A DNA stretch of 64,000 bases. Origin: Oceanobacter sp045430275 (GTDB lineage Bacteria > Pseudomonadota > Gammaproteobacteria > Pseudomonadales > Oceanobacteraceae). Shown here piece by piece: positions 26,605-35,675 of this stretch. The stretch lies in contig JAILXU010000003.1 of the NCBI GenBank assembly GCA_045430275.1, positions 62,001 to 126,000 on the forward strand, written 5' to 3'. The notes beneath the pieces were generated by a model, which did no database searches, was not told where the DNA came from, and was given only the letters and a program-made list of their open reading frames with translations. Every line of letters begins with the position of its first letter. Positions within the stretch are counted from its first letter, which is position 1. The position numbers were made by a program, and so were the translations under genes.

Positions 26605-27135
26605 TCAGGAATTGGGCGGTGGATTCTCACCATGCGTCCTGTCCAGTGCTCCAACATCCAACACAGGCGATGCATCAATGTGCTGAGCATCCATCATATG
26701 CGCAACACGTTCAAGGGAGCTAAGGATCATACTTTGTTCCCATTCGTGCAAATCCTGGAACTGACGAATGAAACTGTCCTGCAGGGGTTTCGGCGCATCC
26801 AGCAGAATTTTTCCAGCCTCATCGGTCAGAGAAACATACACCTTGCGCTTATCAATCGTGCTCCGTTCCCGAACCACATACTGGCGTTTTTCAAGGCGGT
26901 CGATGATGGTCGTCACCGTCGCCTGGGACAAACTGACGTGTCTGGCCACCTCACCGACTGTCAGCTCTTCATGTTGACGCAATGTCTGCAAAATCAGTAA
27001 CTGCGGGGCCGTCAGGCCAGAGGTTTTACTGAGTTGTTTGGAGTGCAAATCGGTGGCGCGAATAATTCGTCTCAACGCCACCAGCACTTCTTCATATCGC
27101 TTCATAGGAGTGATCTTTGCTGGCAAAACAGCCAT
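26605..27135 (-). CDS. ectR: MarR-family regulator, EctR-like, of the ectoine operon
   Basis: The 176-residue protein has a MarR winged helix: LTAPQLLILQTLRQHEELTVGEVARHVSLSQATVTTIIDRLEKRQYVVRERSTIDKRKVYVSLTDEG-like residues across about 45-115. It is divergent from ectA, the position of EctR1, which represses ectABC-ask in Methylomicrobium. ATG 27135 has an AGGT ribosome site; ATG 27105 (MKRYEEV) is a possible later start. The C-terminal 30 residues are hydrophilic and unusual. Control of the ectoine operon and of itself is inferred from position and family. Confidence 0.8.
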   Translation of the reverse strand: MAVLPAKITPMKRYEEVLVALRRIIRATDLHSKQLSKTSGLTAPQLLILQTLRQHEELTVGEVARHVSLSQATVTTIIDRLEKRQYVVRERSTIDKRKVYVSLTDEAGKILLDAPKPLQDSFIRQFQDLHEWEQSMILSSLERVAHMMDAQHIDASPVLDVGALDRTHGENPPPNS

Positions 27136-27184
27136 CAAGTCTACCTGAATCGAGTGGTTTTCGATGTAGGCACAAGTACCTTGA

Positions 27185-27269
27185 GATGAGAAGCACCTCT
27201 CATCGAAATTTATTTAGAGTTGTAAACAAATACGACAATTGCTATTTTAATTACACCTCTAAACAAATA
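27185..27269 (+). promoter_or_regulatory. Operator and promoter region of the ectABC-ask operon
   Basis: The ectR-ectA gap holds a perfect palindrome, GATGAGA (27185-27191) and TCTCATC (27198-27204). TATTTAGAGT (27211-27220) resembles the left half of the published EctR1 operator as I recall it. TTTAGAG (27213-27219) and CTCTAAA (27257-27263) form an inverted repeat, and TAAACAAATA occurs twice (27223-27232 and 27260-27269). TTGTAA (27220-27225) and TATTTT (27243-27248), 17 nt apart, could be -35 and -10 boxes toward ectA. The exact assignments are uncertain. Confidence 0.5.
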
Positions 27270-27323
27270 GCAGATTCGAAATGGTAATCAGTTGACCTAC
27301 CAGTACCCGATTTCTGTACATAA

Positions 27324-27851
27324 ATGACTCAAGGCATCCTTGACCCTCATAAAACCCCCGAAAAATCCGAAAAAATCCTGCTTAGAAAACCGACCAAGAA
27401 TGATGGGGCTAACCTCCATCATTTGATTGCCGACTGTAAACCATTAGACGTCAATTCACTTTATTGTAATATTTTGCAGTGTCACCACTTTTCCGACACC
27501 GCAATATTGGCAGAGCTCAATGGAAAAACAGTGGGATTTATCTCCGGCTATCGACTGCCTGACCAGCCAGACACACTGTTTGTCTGGCAGGTTGCTGTTG
27601 CGCCCGATGCGCGCGGAACCGGTCTGGCAACCCGAATGCTCACGTCGCTGATCACGCGGCATCAAGACAGCGTCCGTTTTCTTCATACCAGCATTACCGA
27701 AAGCAATGCTGCGTCCTGGAATACTTTCCGCCGAGTGGCCGAGCAATTTGATGCTCCGTTGAACAGCGATGTGCTGTTTGATCGTGACCAGCACCTCGAC
27801 GGTCAGCACGACACCGAATTTCTGGTCCAGATCGGGCCATTTCATTTCTGA
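27324..27851 (+). CDS. ectA: L-2,4-diaminobutyrate acetyltransferase EctA
   Basis: EctA acetylates 2,4-diaminobutyrate, the second dedicated step of ectoine synthesis. The 175-residue GNAT protein shows the EctA-specific LRKPTKNDGANLHHLIADC, LDVNSLYCNILQCHHF, and the acetyl-CoA loop WQVAVAPDARGTGLATRML, then TSITESNAASWNTFRR. ATG 27324 is the only reasonable start, and it lacks a clear Shine-Dalgarno sequence. ectB follows 19 nt later. Confidence 0.95.
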   Translation: MTQGILDPHKTPEKSEKILLRKPTKNDGANLHHLIADCKPLDVNSLYCNILQCHHFSDTAILAELNGKTVGFISGYRLPDQPDTLFVWQVAVAPDARGTGLATRMLTSLITRHQDSVRFLHTSITESNAASWNTFRRVAEQFDAPLNSDVLFDRDQHLDGQHDTEFLVQIGPFHF

Positions 27852-27870
27852 TCACAGGAATCCTTTTCTT

Positions 27871-29136
27871 ATGGATATTTTCTCGCAAATAGAATCCAAC
27901 GTGCGTGGCTATTGCCGTGCCTTTCCCGTGGTATTCACCCAGGCCCGAAATGCCACCTTGTTTGACGAGCAGGGCAAGTCGTACATCGACTTCCTTGGTG
28001 GTGCTGGCACGCTCAATTACGGCCATAACAACCCGGCCTTCAAGCAGGCGCTGATTGAATACATCGAGCGGGATGGCGTCACGCACGGTCTGGATATGCA
28101 CACCGATGCCAAACGGGCATTTCTGGAATCGTTCCAGCAGTTGATTCTCAAGCCTCGCAACATGGACTACAAAGTCCAGTTCACCGGTCCAACCGGCACC
28201 AACGCCGTTGAAGCCGCGCTGAAGCTTGCCCGCAAAAATACCGGCCGCCAGACCATCGTGTCGTTTACCAACGGCTTTCATGGCGTCACACAAGGTTCCG
28301 CTGCCGTCACGGCCAACAGCTACTACAAAAACGCCATCGGCATGCCACTGCCCGGCGTTCATTTCATGCCATACGACGGCTACCTGGGCGATTTCAACAC
28401 ACTGACCTACTTTGAAAAGGCCCTGAACGACGGTTCTTCTGGTCTGGGAAAACCGGCGGCTGTGATTGTTGAGTGCATTCAAGGAGAGGGCGGACTCAAC
28501 GTCGCCAGCGCCGAATGGATGCGCGGCTTGCAGACCCTGTGTCGCCGTCATGACATGTTGTTGATCGTGGACGATATTCAAGCGGGCTGCGGCCGCAGTG
28601 GCACATTCTTCAGTTTTGAAGAATTTGATATCCAGCCGGACATCATCACCTTGTCCAAGTCATTGGGCGGTTATGGCCTGCCCATGGCCATCGTGCTCTT
28701 GAAAGAGACACTGGACACCTGGCTGCCGGGTGAGCACAACGGTACGTTCCGTGGTAACAACCACGCCTTTATTACCGCTCGTCAGGCACTCGAAACCTAT
28801 TGGGCCGATGCTCAATTTTCGAATCAGGTACAAAGCAAGGCGTCACTGCTGCGGAAACGCTTGAAGTCCATTCAGGCTCACCATGGCAAAGATGTCCGCC
28901 ATAAAGGCCGAGGCATTATGCAAGGGCTGGAATTTGCCAGTGGCGACATCGCCTCAGCCATTACGGAAGAGGCTTTCAGGCAGGGACTGGTGATCGAAAC
29001 CAGTGGTTCCGATGGTCAGGTCGTCAAGGTTCTGGCTCCCCTGACCATTGAAGAAGGCACTCTGGAACAGGGTCTGAGCATTCTGGAAAATTGCATCGAC
29101 ACCGTGATGAATTCCAGCATTGCCCAGGCATCCTGA
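27871..29136 (+). CDS. ectB: Diaminobutyrate-2-oxoglutarate transaminase EctB
   Basis: EctB transaminates aspartate semialdehyde with glutamate to give 2,4-diaminobutyrate, the first dedicated ectoine step. The 421-residue class-III aminotransferase has YIDFLGGAGTLNYGHNNP, QFTGPTGTNAVEAALKLARK, the PLP aspartate in LLIVDDIQAGCGRSG and the PLP lysine in ITLSKSLGGYGLPMA. ATG 27871 is preceded by CAGGAA; an upstream frame extension overlapping ectA is not needed. Confidence 0.96.
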   Translation: MDIFSQIESNVRGYCRAFPVVFTQARNATLFDEQGKSYIDFLGGAGTLNYGHNNPAFKQALIEYIERDGVTHGLDMHTDAKRAFLESFQQLILKPRNMDYKVQFTGPTGTNAVEAALKLARKNTGRQTIVSFTNGFHGVTQGSAAVTANSYYKNAIGMPLPGVHFMPYDGYLGDFNTLTYFEKALNDGSSGLGKPAAVIVECIQGEGGLNVASAEWMRGLQTLCRRHDMLLIVDDIQAGCGRSGTFFSFEEFDIQPDIITLSKSLGGYGLPMAIVLLKETLDTWLPGEHNGTFRGNNHAFITARQALETYWADAQFSNQVQSKASLLRKRLKSIQAHHGKDVRHKGRGIMQGLEFASGDIASAITEEAFRQGLVIETSGSDGQVVKVLAPLTIEEGTLEQGLSILENCIDTVMNSSIAQAS

Positions 29137-29211
29137 TACCCTTGATGCATTCAGCAACCCTTGAGATTTTCACTCCGCTGATCCCAGCGGAGTCTGCTTT
29201 GGAGAAATATT

Positions 29212-29595
29212 TTGATCGTTCGTACCCTGGAAGAATGCCAACAGTCTGAACGCGCCGTGAATGGCGGCAACTGGGAAAGCGTTCGTATGCTGCTCAAGGA
29301 AGACAACATGGGCTTCTCTTTCCACATCACCACTATTTTCGCGAACACCGAAACCCCGATCTGGTACAAGAATCATCTGGAATCGGTGTACTGCATCAGC
29401 GGTGAAGGTGAAATCGAGACCTGTGATGATGGAAAAATCTACCCGATCAAACCGGGCACCCTGTATATTCTCGACAAGAACGATAAACACCTGCTGCGCG
29501 CAACCGCCGATATGCAGATGGCCTGTGTCTTCAACCCACCCTTGAATGGCCAGGAAGTTCACGACAAAGAAGGCGCTTACGCGCTGGCTGACTGA
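29212..29595 (+). CDS. ectC: Ectoine synthase EctC, TTG start
   Basis: EctC cyclises N-gamma-acetyl-diaminobutyrate to ectoine. The 127-residue cupin has MIVRTLEE at its start, then GFSFHITTIFANTETPIWYKNHLESVYCISGEGEIE and GTLYILDKNDKHLLRA, the residues around its iron and substrate sites. The initiation codon is TTG (29212) with GGAG at 29201-29204 and 7-nt spacing. No in-frame ATG gives the conserved N-terminus. Weak initiation may set EctC stoichiometry. Confidence 0.96.
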   Translation: MIVRTLEECQQSERAVNGGNWESVRMLLKEDNMGFSFHITTIFANTETPIWYKNHLESVYCISGEGEIETCDDGKIYPIKPGTLYILDKNDKHLLRATADMQMACVFNPPLNGQEVHDKEGAYALAD

Positions 29596-29602
29596 TCTCT
29601 TG

Positions 29603-29627
29603 TCTGGCGTGAGACACTCACGCCAGA
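29603..29627 (+). repeat. Perfect hairpin between ectC and ask
   Basis: TCTGGCGTGAG (29603-29613) and CTCACGCCAGA (29617-29627) form an 11-bp perfect stem with a 3-nt loop just after the ectC stop. There is no T tract. It may stabilise upstream mRNA or partly reduce readthrough into ask; its role is inferred. Confidence 0.6.
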
Positions 29628-29706
29628 GCATATCTGCACGCCCTCCCCCTTGTTTTCTACTATTTTGACTCCACTTGATCGCACTCAAGTGAAGGAGCCT
29701 GTTCCC

Positions 29707-31167
29707 ATGCAACACAGTGTCGAAAAAATCGGCGGTACATCCATGAGCCAACACCAGGACGTCATGGACAATATCTGGTTACGTCCGCGCTCGGTCGCCG
29801 GGCAAGGCAGCAGCCTGTATCACCGTATTTTTGTTGTCTCGGCCTACAGCGGCATCACCAATGGTCTGCTGGAACACAAGAAAAGTGGCGAGCCTGGCGT
29901 TTATGCACTGTTCGCCGAAATGGACGAGCAACGCCCGTGGCAAGACAAGCTGGCCCGCGTACTGGACGACATGGTCAGCATCAATGCCGTGATGTTTGGT
30001 GCCGATGGTCTGAATGATCCCATGAGCCAGAAGCGCGCCGACCAGTTTATCCAGAATCGTATTGCCGACGTCCAGAACTGTCTGGAAAGTCTGGAAGCCG
30101 TCTGTTCCTTCGGGCATTTCCAGCTCGATGATCACCTGCACCGCGTCCGCGAAATGCTCAGTGCCATGGGCGAAGCCCACAGCGCCTATAACTCGGTTTT
30201 GTTACTGCGCCATAAAGACATCAATGCCCGCTTCGTGGATCTGACCAACTGGCGTTCTGACGTACAGCTGAATTTTGATGAGCACATTCGGGATGCGTTC
30301 ACCGATATTGATCTTGCCACCGAGATGCCAATTGTGACGGGCTACACCCAATGCCGGGAAGGCCTGATGCGCACCTATGATCGCGGCTACAGCGAGATGA
30401 CGTTCAGCAAGATCGCCACGGTCACAGGGGCCTGTGAAGCGGTGATTCACAAGGAATACCATCTGAGTACCGCCGACCCGATGCTGGCAGGAACCGACAA
30501 GGTTCGTCCAATCGGTTTGACCAACTACGATGTTGCCGACCAACTGGCCAACCTCGGAATGGAAGCCATTCACCCCCGAGCGGCTGCCGGATTGCGCAAA
30601 AATGACATCCACCTGATCGTCAAAAACACCTTTGAACCCGAACACAAGGGCACGGTTATTCGTCGTGATTACTGCAGCGAAACCCCAAAAGTTGAAATCA
30701 TTGCCGGTGCCCGCAATGTCTGGGCGCTGGAAGTATTTGACCAGGACATGGTTGGTGATGCCACGCACGGCCAGGCCATGAGTGATCGGGTTTTTGAATC
30801 CGGTGTGCGTGTACTGACCAAGGACTTCAACGCCAACACCGTGACTTTCTATCTCAAAGGCAACAAGCGCCGCATCAATCGCTTGATGGAACGCCTGCAG
30901 CAGAGCTACCCTACCGCAGACATTCGAGTCGAAAAAGTGGCGCTGGTCAGTGCCATCGGTAGCGACATGAATGTTCCGGGCCTGCTGCAACAAGCCTCCA
31001 CGGCGTTGGCCAGTGCCCATGTGAATATCCGTGCCATCCACCAGGCCATGCGCCAGGTCGATATGATGTTCATCCTCAGTGACAGTGACTATGAAGTGGC
31101 TGTTGAAGCATTACACCAGGTACTGGTAGAGGATTCCGACGCCTGGGAAACGAGAAAAACAGCATGA
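29707..31167 (+). CDS. ask: Aspartokinase of the ectoine-associated type (Ask_Ect)
   Basis: The enzyme phosphorylates aspartate to start the route to aspartate semialdehyde for EctB. The 486-residue protein begins MQHSVEKIGGTSMS, the kinase KxGGTS motif, with later VVSAYSGITNGLL and TGYTQCREG-LMRTYDRGYSEMTFSKIA. Two ACT-type domains lie near the C-terminus (from about 380 and 415). Ectoine-linked aspartokinases escape the feedback inhibition of the general enzyme. ATG 29707 follows AAGGAG. It overlaps the next gene by 4 nt. Confidence 0.94.
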   Translation: MQHSVEKIGGTSMSQHQDVMDNIWLRPRSVAGQGSSLYHRIFVVSAYSGITNGLLEHKKSGEPGVYALFAEMDEQRPWQDKLARVLDDMVSINAVMFGADGLNDPMSQKRADQFIQNRIADVQNCLESLEAVCSFGHFQLDDHLHRVREMLSAMGEAHSAYNSVLLLRHKDINARFVDLTNWRSDVQLNFDEHIRDAFTDIDLATEMPIVTGYTQCREGLMRTYDRGYSEMTFSKIATVTGACEAVIHKEYHLSTADPMLAGTDKVRPIGLTNYDVADQLANLGMEAIHPRAAAGLRKNDIHLIVKNTFEPEHKGTVIRRDYCSETPKVEIIAGARNVWALEVFDQDMVGDATHGQAMSDRVFESGVRVLTKDFNANTVTFYLKGNKRRINRLMERLQQSYPTADIRVEKVALVSAIGSDMNVPGLLQQASTALASAHVNIRAIHQAMRQVDMMFILSDSDYEVAVEALHQVLVEDSDAWETRKTA

Positions 31168-32075
31168 ATCCAGGCTTGCAATGGGCAGCACGATGGCTAC
31201 TGAGTGTAGCCATCCTTTTTCCAGTCATCACATGGGCTGAAACGTCATCCTATGCGCAGGCGAATGCCGACACGGCTGCACAACACATCAATTCGCTGGA
31301 AAAGCCACTGTACTCGCCGTTTACCGAGCGTTACCTTCTGGATGAAGTCAAAACACTGCGCCAAATGCTGGCAGATACCCGGCTGGAGCTGACCGAAAAG
31401 GTGATTGAGCGGGAGATCGCCATGTCCGACCGCGCTCTGACCTACGCCACCGACACCATTACCTACTTCTTTTATTTGATTGCCGGAGCTTCCACCTTGC
31501 TGGTACTGGTGGGCTGGAACTCCCTGAAAGACATCAAGGAGCGGGTCGGTGAGCTGGCCAATGAGGAAATTCAGAGGATTTCCCAGTCGTATGAAGAACG
31601 CCTGAACAACCTCGAAAAAGATCTGAAAAAGAAATCCCGGCATATTGCTGCCGCTCAGGAAGAAATTGAGCTGACCAACGAAGTGCATTCGCTGTGGCTG
31701 AAAGCCTCACAGGAAACCACACCCCAGGCCAAAATTGCCGTGTACGATCAGATTCTGGCACTGCGCCCGGATGATGTCGAAGCTCTCACCTACAAGGCCG
31801 ATGAGGCCCTGCTCATGGGTCAAGCCCAATGGGCCACCAGCCTGGTTAATCGAGCGCTGGAAATTGATCCCGACAACAGCCATGCCATTTATCAGAGAGC
31901 CTGTGCATTTGCCGAAACCGGCTACATTGACGAAGCCTTGCAAGATCTCCAGCACGCCATCACACACTCAACAACGCTGCGGGATCAGGCCAGACAGGAC
32001 ACCAGCTTCGACAGCTTGCGCGACTTGCCGCAATTCCAGCAACTGATTGCTGATAACAGCACACCATCCGGTTAA
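31164..32075 (+). CDS. Membrane-anchored TPR protein coupled to ask
   Basis: This 303-residue protein has a hydrophobic N-terminus (about 8-25, ending TWAE, a likely signal peptide), a second membrane helix near residues 94-114 (YFFYLIAGASTLLVLVGW), then a charged coiled-coil region (about 118-170) and TPR repeats (about 175-265) with TPR motifs such as ALEIDPDNSHAIYQRACAFAETGYIDEAL. It ends with a TPR end-of-group-like tail (FDSLRDLPQFQQLI). It overlaps ask by ATGA, so it belongs to the ectoine operon by translation coupling. No known ectoine function is recognised; a scaffold or osmotic-signalling role is speculation. Confidence 0.8.
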   Translation: MNPGLQWAARWLLSVAILFPVITWAETSSYAQANADTAAQHINSLEKPLYSPFTERYLLDEVKTLRQMLADTRLELTEKVIEREIAMSDRALTYATDTITYFFYLIAGASTLLVLVGWNSLKDIKERVGELANEEIQRISQSYEERLNNLEKDLKKKSRHIAAAQEEIELTNEVHSLWLKASQETTPQAKIAVYDQILALRPDDVEALTYKADEALLMGQAQWATSLVNRALEIDPDNSHAIYQRACAFAETGYIDEALQDLQHAITHSTTLRDQARQDTSFDSLRDLPQFQQLIADNSTPSG

Positions 32076-32220
32076 TACTCTCACCCCAAAACGATCAAAG
32101 ATCGTACATATTCACGTCATCACCGGTCTATACTTTATGGTCAGGTAATCAACACGGGGTCAGGCCTGAATCGATACATAATGGCCAGCCCACACGCTTA
32201 AAGCAGTAAAGGGCGAGCTT

Positions 32221-35200
32221 ATGAAAACGATTCAGCAAGCAATCTGGGCAGTTGCCACGGCAGGCACTCTGACACTCACCGGCTGCGGCGGTGGGGGAAG
32301 TTCCGATAGCAGTGACTCGGGTGACGACCCCCAAGCTGTTGAGCGTGTCAGCCTGACCGGGGTTGCCGTCAAAGGCGTAATGGCCAATGCCATCATCACC
32401 ATCACCAGCCTCGATGGCACCACCACCTACGGTACTACCCGTACCGACAACAGCGGCCGCTACTCACTGGCTGACCTGAATCTCGGCAACACACCGGTCA
32501 AGGTCATCATGACCACCGACGGCAGCACTCGCCTGACCTGTGACTCCGCCATCGGCTGCGATAACAACGGTTCCCTTGTTGCATTTGGCGACACCTACGC
32601 CTACCACGACCCTGACTTTGCCCTGAGCGCCGTCCTTCCAACGGCTGGAACACTGACCAGCGTCGAGTTGATGGTCACGCCACTGACTCATATGGCCGCC
32701 GAACGCATTGCTCAGGCGGGGGCCACCAGCGCTGCTGATATTGAAGGCATCAACCGGGCCACTGCCAGTCTGCTGGGAATGCCCAATGTGGATATTATCC
32801 GCGAAACACCCCTCGATATTACCGATGCTCAGGATTCCCAAACTGCCTCAGACGCGGCACGCCGCTACGGAGCCATCGTTGCTTCCTTTGCCACTCTGGC
32901 TGCCAAGAGTGGCGATTCACTCGACCAGGTGATTGATGCTGTCAGCGACGATTACGCTGTGGACGGCGGCCTGATTGCCAACGCCAGCGATGACACCATC
33001 GATCTGGAAAGTCTGTTCGGAGCTGCGGCCGACTCCGCCGACAAGGCCGAGGACGAAGGCGCTGACCTGGGCCTGGCGGATGTGGAATTGCGCACCAACG
33101 AGCAACAAGCCAGCCACGCCCCGGAAGATGAAGTCGTCATCGCCAAAGACACCTCAACCCCGCCCGCCGATACCCTGACCCAGGCTCAGGCAACCCAAAA
33201 GGCCATCGACCTGCTGGAAGCCATGAACGACTGGAATACCACCCTGAGCAGTGACACCACCGAAGCAGCCACCAGCGCTTATATTGATCAGGTTGATACG
33301 CTGGCGGATCTGATGCCGGTAATCGATGAGCAATCCCAGACCTTGCACGGTCTGCGGGAGCTGGTTGTGGAAGAAAGTGCCGATGGCGAACAACAGGATG
33401 GCCTGCTGCTCCAGCACATTGACCTGATTGATCAGCTGGTCGACCTGTCCAGCTATATTCAGTCGAATCACGGCAATTTGTCCGCTAAAGATAATGGTGA
33501 TGGTACTTTCACGGTCTCCGCCCAAAGCCTGATCAGCAGCGCCCACTATCTGACCATTGAACAATACCTGACCCGTGGCAGCAGCAACGGCAATTTGCCG
33601 CCCGCCGATCAGGCCGATGTTACCGCTACCTATCAATTGGGAGATAGCAACGACCCGGAACGCATCGCACAGATCACCTTCAGTGGCAGCAACCTTGTTG
33701 GAACACTGGAATCTGCCGAGTTGACTTACAGCCTGCAAAGCAACAGCCAGATTGCCTACTCGCTGGCCAATATGAAGGTTATGGGCTCTGAAGGAGAAGA
33801 CTTTACCGCCTCTGGCTCCCTGAGCATGACCTTCGCCAACGACACCGACCGCAGCACGTTTCTAAATGATCGGGATACCGATGGCAGCTCGCCTTCCCTG
33901 CTGCCATTGCGCAGCACCGAGCTGACTCTGGACGCCACGCAAAAAGGCCTGACTGGCCCTTCCATCGACCCAACCTTTGAGCAAGCCAGCGCCGATCTCG
34001 ACATCACTCTGAGCGCGAACCAGAACGACACCCAGACCACGGACGCCACGCTGGTGGTTGACGTCGACCTGAGCAGCACTCAGGAAGGTTTTATTCGAGG
34101 CAAACTGACAACCAATATCAAAGGCCAGCACACGCAGTCCGGCGACTTCACAGCAGGCTTTACCCATGAGCTGGCACTGTCCGAGATGGACATGGCGTTT
34201 GAAGGCTCGCTACAAGCCAAATCCGATTCTGGCGACACCGCCACCTTCAACGGCACAGCGACGATGGCGGGCAGCGACTTTAACGACAACGACCCGCACA
34301 CCCAGAAGTTGTCATTGAAAGGAGAATTGGGCCAGACCGCCACGTCCGGTGCCATTCACTTTGATGGTGATATTGCAGTACAAATGACGGCACTGAAAGC
34401 ATCCGACAATACCCCAGTGCCCGGCGACGATGGCCTGGTGATGATGCCGGAACAGGTTTCCCTGGCAGGCACGCTCAAGGTGCGGGAAAACTCCAACGAA
34501 GCCGTCACACACCTGTCGGCGCTGCTGGAAGTCGAGGGCTACGATGCTCTGTCCAAAAATATTACCGCCAGCTACCCCGAACAAGGTGAGCAACTGGCTC
34601 GCATCGAGCTGACAGGCTTTGGCTCCCCAACCGTGAATAAGAGCAACAATTCTGCCGTTGTCACACTCAACAACAACCTCAAGGACACCATTGATACCGG
34701 CCTCGTCACGTACCTGCGCTCTCAGGGAATGAATGTTACTTCTCTAACACGCGGTTCATCAGTCCCTGCCACTGTAACGTTCACTCTTCGGGACTGCGTG
34801 GCCTTCACGGATATGTCCGGTAACAGCGACTGCAATCTGATTGCCTTATCCGAGTCCGCACTGCAACAGAGTGGTACTCTGGATACCCGTATCACTCTGC
34901 CCACCGCTCAGGTCAGCGATCCCAATGACTGGATCAATCCCGTACTGGAGCGCTACACCAGCGAGTCCGAAGTTATCGTTAGCTATTTTTTTGATGAAGG
35001 CAGCATCGACCTTCAAGGCACTTTTTCAGCCCAACAACTGGCTGACTTCGGCCAACCGGATGCACCGACCTACATTGATCTGACGGTGCAGCAAATCACG
35101 CTCGACATCGAAAAACTGATCAAACAGACCGAAACCGACAGTGCGTATCTGGGTATGTCGCTGGCGGCAGACATTGATAGCCGTGCGCCCAACCTTGAAG

Positions 35201-35595
35201 ACGGCAATATTCGGGTGGCGATTGAACGACTGGGCCTGAAAGATGCTTCGGCCAGAATGCGATTCAGCTATGGCCCCCGAGACATTGATCTGGTGCTGGA
35301 CAGCATCAAGGGACTTACCCTGCGCGATGCAACCAACCTGACCATCGCCGATGCCGATACCCGCATGGTGATCACGGCCCAATGCGCCACCCAATCCAAC
35401 CCGGATGAAATCAATATTGTCGCGTGCGATAGCGGTGTCGACTTTGCCGGTGATGTGTTTGTTGGCGACATCCAGGTCGGTTCTCTGGAAGACCGCGATG
35501 GCTTCCCGGTATTCACCTTTACCGACCCGAACAACAGCCAGTATCAATTGATTCTGACACCCAACTTCCTGGTGCAGCCCAACAGCGCCAATTAA
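32221..35595 (+). CDS. Very large predicted surface lipoprotein
   Basis: The 1124-residue protein starts with a lipoprotein signal: MKTIQQAIWAVATAGTLTLTGC, with the lipobox LTGC and cysteine at residue 22, followed by GGGGSSDSSDSGDD, a flexible linker. Residues 44-110 (GVAVKGVMANAIITITSLDG, then DNSGRYSLADL) look like a carboxypeptidase-regulatory-like beta domain. The rest is acidic, beta-strand-rich and without a recognised enzyme domain. AAAGGGCGAG precedes the ATG. A barrel-like outer-membrane protein gene follows it, with a hairpin between them. I cannot name its function; a surface adhesin, export substrate or partner of the barrel is inference. Confidence 0.8.
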   Translation: MKTIQQAIWAVATAGTLTLTGCGGGGSSDSSDSGDDPQAVERVSLTGVAVKGVMANAIITITSLDGTTTYGTTRTDNSGRYSLADLNLGNTPVKVIMTTDGSTRLTCDSAIGCDNNGSLVAFGDTYAYHDPDFALSAVLPTAGTLTSVELMVTPLTHMAAERIAQAGATSAADIEGINRATASLLGMPNVDIIRETPLDITDAQDSQTASDAARRYGAIVASFATLAAKSGDSLDQVIDAVSDDYAVDGGLIANASDDTIDLESLFGAAADSADKAEDEGADLGLADVELRTNEQQASHAPEDEVVIAKDTSTPPADTLTQAQATQKAIDLLEAMNDWNTTLSSDTTEAATSAYIDQVDTLADLMPVIDEQSQTLHGLRELVVEESADGEQQDGLLLQHIDLIDQLVDLSSYIQSNHGNLSAKDNGDGTFTVSAQSLISSAHYLTIEQYLTRGSSNGNLPPADQADVTATYQLGDSNDPERIAQITFSGSNLVGTLESAELTYSLQSNSQIAYSLANMKVMGSEGEDFTASGSLSMTFANDTDRSTFLNDRDTDGSSPSLLPLRSTELTLDATQKGLTGPSIDPTFEQASADLDITLSANQNDTQTTDATLVVDVDLSSTQEGFIRGKLTTNIKGQHTQSGDFTAGFTHELALSEMDMAFEGSLQAKSDSGDTATFNGTATMAGSDFNDNDPHTQKLSLKGELGQTATSGAIHFDGDIAVQMTALKASDNTPVPGDDGLVMMPEQVSLAGTLKVRENSNEAVTHLSALLEVEGYDALSKNITASYPEQGEQLARIELTGFGSPTVNKSNNSAVVTLNNNLKDTIDTGLVTYLRSQGMNVTSLTRGSSVPATVTFTLRDCVAFTDMSGNSDCNLIALSESALQQSGTLDTRITLPTAQVSDPNDWINPVLERYTSESEVIVSYFFDEGSIDLQGTFSAQQLADFGQPDAPTYIDLTVQQITLDIEKLIKQTETDSAYLGMSLAADIDSRAPNLEDGNIRVAIERLGLKDASARMRFSYGPRDIDLVLDSIKGLTLRDATNLTIADADTRMVITAQCATQSNPDEINIVACDSGVDFAGDVFVGDIQVGSLEDRDGFPVFTFTDPNNSQYQLILTPNFLVQPNSAN

Positions 35596-35614
35596 AAGCG
35601 CGCTCTCATGCACC

Positions 35615-35650
35615 AACAGTAGTCGGCCCACACAGGGGCCTGCTACTGTT
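35615..35650 (+). terminator. Hairpin, probable terminator, after the lipoprotein gene
   Basis: AACAGTAG (35615-35622) pairs with CTACTGTT (35643-35650), and an inner GGCCC pairs with GGGCC, with a small internal mismatch. A T-rich stretch (TTCTGATTTTTC) follows a few bases later. It lies 20 nt after the lipoprotein stop. Confidence 0.5.
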
Positions 35651-35675
35651 ACCCTTCTGATTTTTCTGACATGAC

